DNA of 21,159 bases. It comes from Bacillota bacterium. Lineage in GTDB: Bacteria; Bacillota; Clostridia; Oscillospirales; Ruminococcaceae. Below the pieces are notes generated by a model, which was given only the letters and a program-made list of their open reading frames with translations, made no database searches and was not told where the DNA came from. Numbering within the stretch: the stretch's first letter is position 1; each line of letters begins with the position of its first letter. The stretch lies in NCBI GenBank assembly GCA_023415575.1, contig JAEZKF010000047.1, positions 1 to 21,159 of the forward strand, in the 5' to 3' direction. The position numbers and the translations under genes were made by a program. Below are positions 21,071-21,159 of this stretch, in pieces.

Positions 21071-21159
21071 AAATAAGCCGCTTGACGCGGGGCACCGAAA
21101 AACGGCGCCGCTAAGCCAAAAACGGCAAAAAGCTAGTCAAGAGATTAGCGAAAAAATGA
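21071..21159 (+). other. GC-rich leader RNA, possibly of an rRNA operon
   Basis: Immediately after the promoter come an imperfect hairpin GCGGGGCACCG-AAAAA-CGGCGCCGC (about 21087-21111), then A-rich linkers and a GCTA/TAGC dyad. No open frame or ribosome site is seen. The strong promoter, structured leader and the window stopping here fit the start of a 16S-23S-5S operon, but no rRNA sequence is inside the window, so this is inference. Confidence 0.4.

Noticed and set aside
1..21159. CRISPR array, prophage or integron
   Set aside because: No regularly spaced repeats, no phage structural genes and no integrase with attachment repeats were seen; the only mobile DNA is the IS3 end.

Overview
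The window looks like a piece of a low-to-mid GC Firmicutes (Clostridia) chromosome, probably a gut-type Oscillospiraceae or Ruminococcaceae relative. The evidence is AGGAGG-type ribosome sites, sigma-A style promoters, a BlaI/M56 operon, a YolD plus Y-family polymerase pair, SLH-domain and lipobox proteins, and a CCA-encoding tRNA. The genus cannot be fixed from sequence alone. The left edge lies inside an IS3-family transposase and the right edge lies just after a strong promoter that resembles an rRNA-operon leader. Both are repeat types that commonly end draft contigs, so the window may be a whole contig.

Layout, left to right. 1-125: right end of an IS3-family element. 160-742 (-): a grpB-family gene broken by one extra base. 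841-2103 (-): FAD-dependent oxidoreductase with a cysteine cluster. 2336-5282 (-): a four-gene operon (BlaI-type repressor, M56 metallopeptidase, lipoprotein, polytopic membrane protein) driven by one promoter that overlaps a large palindrome and closed by a terminator. 5339-5790 (+): two small AT-rich genes, ribbon-helix-helix and zinc-ribbon, with their own promoter. 5806-6177 (-): VOC-family protein. 6352-7884 (-): guaA, with a roughly 145-nt structured leader. 8185-9111 (+): SLH-domain exported protein. 9112-9337: hairpin-rich intergenic DNA. 9399-9938 (+): inorganic pyrophosphatase. 10091-10174 (+): tRNA-Leu(GAG). 10338-10805 (+): small lipoprotein. 11012-12975 (-): TetR regulator plus MATE exporter with a clear operator. 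13229-18260 (-): response regulator, histidine kinase, ABC ATPase and FtsX-type permease. 18413-20367 (-): Y-family polymerase plus YolD-like protein. 20469-21041: no convincing gene. 21042-21159: strong promoter and GC-rich leader.

Three modules are self-contained signalling units: the BlaI/M56 operon (a proteolytic relay with an unknown membrane and lipoprotein output), the TetR/MATE pair (drug efflux), and the two-component/ABC cluster (kinase with almost no extracytoplasmic region, so the permease may do the sensing). The most interesting unexplained items are the BlaI/M56 effector pair, two genes whose best ribosome sites point to non-AUG-type starts (AUA and AUU), mutually exclusive hairpins in the guaA leader, and a hairpin-dense segment between the SLH gene and ppa.
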